Source of the DNA: Dioscorea cayenensis subsp. rotundata | Lineage: Eukaryota > Streptophyta > Magnoliopsida > Dioscoreales > Dioscoreaceae | Assembly (NCBI RefSeq): GCF_009730915.1 | Contig: NC_052475.1 | Location: forward strand, 29,139,016-29,203,015 | Length of the DNA: 64,000 nucleotides | Direction: 5' to 3' | In this document: positions 59,776 to 64,000 of the stretch, piece after piece | Layout: each line of letters begins with the position of its first letter | How positions within the stretch are numbered: the first letter of the stretch is position 1 | Made by a program: the position numbers and the translations under genes | Notes under the pieces: generated by a model | The model's input: only the letters and a program-made list of their open reading frames with translations | Databases searched by the model: none | What the model was told of the DNA's origin: nothing

Positions 59776-62040
59776 TGTTTTGCCGGAGCTACCTTCTCTT
59801 GAAATTCTCATTCTTCACGCCGGCATGGAATTATTTTGAGCTCTATCTAAACTTCCAAACTACTCTTAAACATGATCCGAGACTTGAGATCTCTTGAAAA
59901 GTAGTTGGGACAGTGGCTTTCAGAATGGCTTGAGATTTCTTAATTGGTGCCATCTTATTGAACATTTTAGATTGTAATATATTTATTTTTAAAATAAAAA
60001 ATACTTTTTTCCCAACTCAAATATCACTAATATCGATCTCATGCTTCCTCCTTGGACATCACTTTAGTTTTAGAATTTAAAAAGAATTTGGGTCTAAAAC
60101 TAACTTCTAAACCGTTTAAATGGGTTTTAAGATTTCATTTAAGTTTGTGTACTACCATGACTAGATTATCCTTACAGAAATTATTTCTAGGGGAGTCCTC
60201 ATTTGCATTATCAGTTACTTTAATGTTGGTTTTGATCCTTATCTATCTTTAGAATTACTTTCTATATTTTATGATTTTTTTTCTCTTGACTCTCTATTTA
60301 ATAAATCTATAATTTACTTTATTTTAGTGAAAAGAGAAATCCTTAGAAAACATGATTCTATCTGGTACCAACTTTTCCTTAATATTTCCCTAGAGGATAA
60401 GATGAAAGCTATTTAAGAACTATTTGCCTGACTCAGAACTTTCCAACCTAATGAGATATTTATTTGTTTCCAGTAATAAACTGCTAATAGAATCCTTTTC
60501 TTCTTCCTCTATTTGAACTGTGCACCACCCATCCAATGATTTTGACATTTTCGTTCTTGTATTTGCTAACCTTTCTTGCAATTCCAGTAACTGTGGGACC
60601 CTTTCAGCACGCTCACCGCAAACCTCACTCAAAATTTGGAGTATGAATTAAATTTTCTCTTTGTGTCCTTCAATGACTTTGTAAGGAGAAACTGTAAAGT
60701 TTATAAAATGAGGACCTCGGTCATTTGAGATGTTCTTTGCCTGTTGCATTATGACATAGTCCTTTACTCATTTGTTGCATTTCCTATATATACACATATA
60801 TATATATGTATATGTAATATTATATAGTGTAGCATTTATAGTACAAGCTTAGTGAGAATTGTCATGTTTTCTATTCCCCAAATTATGTATATCATCTATA
60901 TTTAAAATTGGAGATAAATCATAAGATTTTGGATACCATAGACAAACCAGCAGGGTTTTACATGGGTAAAGAGGTTAATACTTTTTCAATTCACATGTGT
61001 ACCGTTTTTACATGAGTTTGAGATTTAAAATCTATGGTAAAAATCTGCATCATATAGAGAATACCTGATACAAATAAATCATCTACTTTTAAATAGGAAA
61101 AAACAAATTAAATATAATTACTTTTATTACATAAGTGGTCAAAATCCACATTATTATAAAATATTAAATAATTATAAGAAAAAATAGCAGCGGACGAGGA
61201 ATGTTGATATAGCATTTAAATCGTAATTTTATAGCTGCTACATTATATAATCTCATCATCTTATCAGTCTCTCAGGTTATAACTATATATAAACTTTAGA
61301 AACACAACAGTTTCAAAAGTTATCAACAAAATATTAAGCATTTTGGTACATGAATTATTAAAGGGCAAAGAATGGATGCTTCATTTGCAAGCATAATTAT
61401 AAAGAGAGTTATGAAACATAATTAAGTAATTAAAAGAGCTCCATGTCCTTAAAATAAAAAGGAATAAATTAATGTTAAGACTTTGCTTTTAATTTTAGAA
61501 TAACGCGTGGTATGCCACCTCTTTCTCACCCATTCAATGGGGTGCATCACTTCACTTTCATTTATCTCTTCAAATAAACTTTTAAATCCATGATCATAAA
61601 ATGGTAGCTTGTGCTTATCCAAACATTGAATTTTAAATAATGGTGGGGGATCCACCACACTATTTATTTTCATAGTTAGGTCCAACCATGTTGGGGGATA
61701 GTGTACCTACCCATGGTCCTTCATAACTTATCCAAGATCTAAGATATAAATTCAGCCCTATTCTCAATATATATATAGAGAGAGAGAGATATAGATATAG
61801 ACTATGGATATAGGATATTTTTCCTCATAAAATCAACAAAAATTTACTACCTACCACAGTGCCTACCCATGGTCCTTCATAACTTGTAAGATCTAAAAAT
61901 ATAAAAATTTCACCCATATTATCCATTATATATATATACATTTATTTCACTCGTAAAATCAACAAAAGTTTATCCATATGTGTTTGTAGCTAATAATTTT
62001 ATAACCACATGAAAGAATTCCAGAAATAATATGTTTTGGA
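59776..62040. other. AT-rich intergenic DNA with two unexplained open frames
   Basis: The minus-strand frame 60420-60632 (GERAERVPQLLELQERLANTRTKM...) looks protein-like: charged, helical, low in rare residues. The minus-strand frame 61449-61685 (DHGFKSLFEEINESEV) is weaker. I recognise neither, and see no partner exons. The rest is AT-rich with TA runs. Confidence 0.35.
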
Positions 62041-62108
62041 GGATTTAAGTCGACTAGTGGCTTAACGTGCTCCAGCGAGACAGCTTATTGTCCCACTTGC
62101 AAAGTAAA

Positions 62109-62171
62109 GTCAACGATTATACGTATAGCGGCGGTAAAAAGTCGCCGCATGGGGCCCCATACATCGTTGAC
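62109..62171. promoter_or_regulatory. Compact cluster of nested palindromes with TTGAC words
   Basis: An outer 9-bp inverted pair, GTCAACGAT (62109-62117) and ATCGTTGAC (62163-62171), encloses three abutting palindromes. These are TATACGTATA (62118-62127), GCGGCG-nine bases-CGCCGC (62128-62148) and ATGGGGCCCCAT (62149-62160). The outer arms contain TTGAC, the W-box core of WRKY factors. ACGTG words lie on both sides (about 62065 and 62193). The function is unknown. Confidence 0.5.
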
Positions 62172-62689
62172 TATATACCTTGTAACGGATAAGTACGTGA
62201 AGCAGGGAGTCTGATTAATCGGCGGTAAAGTTCCAAACGTTTGTTTTTAACCGTCAAAATAAACTATATACATACATATATATATATATATATATCACAT
62301 TGGATAATGCGCTATCTGCAAAATATCTAAATTTTATAATCTTTTCATAATTATAATATTGGATATACATTTTAAAAATATGGGGACGACTTTAATATCG
62401 GTAATAAAAGTAGCCATAATTTTGAGTTTTGAACCAATGATGCACTCACTTTTTATAAAAATCAAATCGGGTTTGAACAAACCAATTGTATACCTAAAGT
62501 TCAATTATACACAAGAAAGTGAAAAATAACATATATTGTAATTCATGTTAACAAGACATTTGATTTGGTTGGAGTTAATTTTTTGAGGAAAATGAATAAA
62601 CTAAAAACATGTAGAAGGAGATAGTAATTATACAAACAATAAAAGAATATTGACTAACAAAAATAAAAGAGCAAAAAGAAAAACCATTA

Positions 62690-62815
62690 ACCATCTTAAC
62701 TAATTAGATCAATATGACAATGCACAAAACAAAACATATCACCTAACAAACTAAAGACCTAATTAAGATAATAGTGACAATGCACAAACAAAACATATCA
62801 CCTAACAAGCAATAC
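62690..62815. repeat. Tandem duplication of about 57 bp
   Basis: TGACAATGCACAAA.CAAAACATATCACCTAACAA occurs twice in direct order (about 62714 and 62771), with small differences. Confidence 0.85.
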
Positions 62816-63259
62816 GAACGACCCCGAGTAAAAATAATTCGTTAATTCGAATTATCCAGTTTATGACTGAGAACCGACGCGTCCACTACAAACTAAACTC
62901 ACTAAATTCTAGTATGTACTTAATCATAAACATCCAAACTTGATTTTCTAAATCAGGAACATATATGAGTTAAATGAAAGAAAGTAGTATTATCGGTCAG
63001 AATCAAAGAGATAAAAGATAAATACTATTTTAAATTAAGTTTAAAAATAATAAAAATGTAATTCATCTCTATTTATTTATTTATAAGCACCTTTAAAACA
63101 TTCTTAATAAAGTACACACCTAAAAATAATAATGAACAAGAGCATAATAATCACAACTACAATTATAAATACTTGATAGTGGTATACATGAGAAAAACAT
63201 ATATATATACGAGAAATAATCGATTTTTAAAGGATGTTATACGTAAAAATGAAAAAGAC

Positions 63260-64000
63260 GAAACCAGCCTGGTGTTGTGAGAGCAGCAGCGGCAAACCAG
63301 AGCCATGACGAGCAGTGGTTTCTATAGAGACGTGGATATACATCGTCCATTGTTGCCGCTCATTGAAGAAGACTAACAACTCTGGGCTCCTCATCCACCA
63401 TCAGAACCATCCTTTCTATAGCTCATCCCTTCCTTCTCTTCATTCATCCTTCATTCATCTCTTCTCTATCTATCCTCGCGTTTAGTTCGTTCATTCATCT
63501 TTTGCTTTTCTCCTTTACTTTTGCTCTTTTGAGCTGTTCTCTGTCAAAGGTAAGATGAGAAATGAAGCTCCTTTTTGTTTGCCTTCCCTTCCCCATGAAT
63601 GTTCTGCTTTCTGTTGTGTGATCTTGCTGTGATTATGATTGTTTCCTTTCCTTTTTCTTCATATAGTGAGGGATTAAATCATGGATCTGAGTTTTAATTT
63701 GTGGCAAAGATTAAATCTTTGTGAGAATGGTGAACAAATTTTGCTCTCAACTGTAATTTTGCTCTAATTGCCACATTAATGAGTTGCTGCTCGTCCGATG
63801 AAGAACTTAAAAATAAGTTTTTCTTGTTTGTTTGGAGGAAAGGTTGAGCCTGCCTTAGTTTGGAGAATCAAGTAATTGGGAAATATACATAAAAAAGTTA
63901 ATCACCTTTTATAAACTTTTAATTTATTTAAGCTTTTCTTGAAAATCAAGCAATCACTTTAATGGAAGGCACCATGATATATGGCATGGATTGAGGATCC
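63260..64000 (+). other. Probable transcript leader with a leader intron, gene continuing beyond the window
   Basis: After a very AT-rich stretch, 63260-63549 is GC-richer and then strongly TC-rich (TTCATTCATC repeats), typical of plant 5' leaders. It ends at CAAAG|GTAAGATGAG, a strong donor (GT at 63550). A short frame of 23 codons plus stop opens at ATG 63305 (63305-63376). No main coding start is clear by 64000, so the main frame probably lies to the right. Confidence 0.45.

Overview
The window is nuclear DNA of a flowering plant. It has a eukaryotic tRNA-Ile, intron-bearing genes with GT-AG junctions, a PLS-class PPR gene, a plastid NDH-subunit gene and plant-type transposons (copia, CACTA, Mutator-like/Ulp1, hAT- and Harbinger-type MITEs). 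I cannot assign a species. Host coding sequence is a small minority; most of the window is transposon-derived, AT-rich and layered.

Layout. 1-7 kb is the gene-dense end: tRNA-Ile(AAU) (-), a PnsB4/NDF6-like NDH-PSI subunit gene (+), a TPR-SET methyltransferase gene (-) convergent with it, and a Pin4-type parvulin gene (+) whose long intron holds a solo LTR. 7.67-13.8 kb is an NCS1 nucleobase transporter gene (copy A) whose last exon is split by a 4.6-kb CACTA element; that element carries a broken piece of a Lin0512-family gene. 13.8-18.2 kb is the NCS1-A 3' flank, internally repeated and loaded with MITEs. 19.7-21.0 kb is a Mutator-type foldback element. 21.1-30.8 kb is a decayed Mutator-like element of the Ulp1-carrying (Kaonashi) kind, with an Ulp1-type gene on + and a MULE transposase on -. 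31.0-38.1 kb holds NCS1 copy B, a second copy of the 3' flank, a CACTA-like remnant and a C-terminal NCS1 fragment (copy C). 40.4-44.1 kb is a chain of partial elements: a copia LTR with only the start of gag, hAT-like MITEs and a G-box foldback element. 45.3-46.8 kb is a PPR gene whose last codons lie inside the LTR of a minus-strand copia element (46.8-51.8 kb). 51.8-52.8 kb is an assembly gap (N). 52.8-58.5 kb is a second Ulp1-MULE in the opposite orientation to the first. 58.9-63.2 kb is mostly AT-rich, with a MITE and an unusual cluster of nested palindromes. 63.2-64.0 kb looks like the leader of another plus-strand gene.

Common threads. (1) The NCS1 locus was duplicated, and differences between copies give an order of transposon insertions. 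(2) Four of the six host genes read through only if one or more homopolymer runs are one base longer or shorter, which points to consensus error in the assembly or to recent decay. (3) The two Ulp1-MULEs share arrays of a short GTTTAA-type motif between their coding blocks; over most of both elements its strand follows the sense of the local gene. This is the least ordinary signal here.
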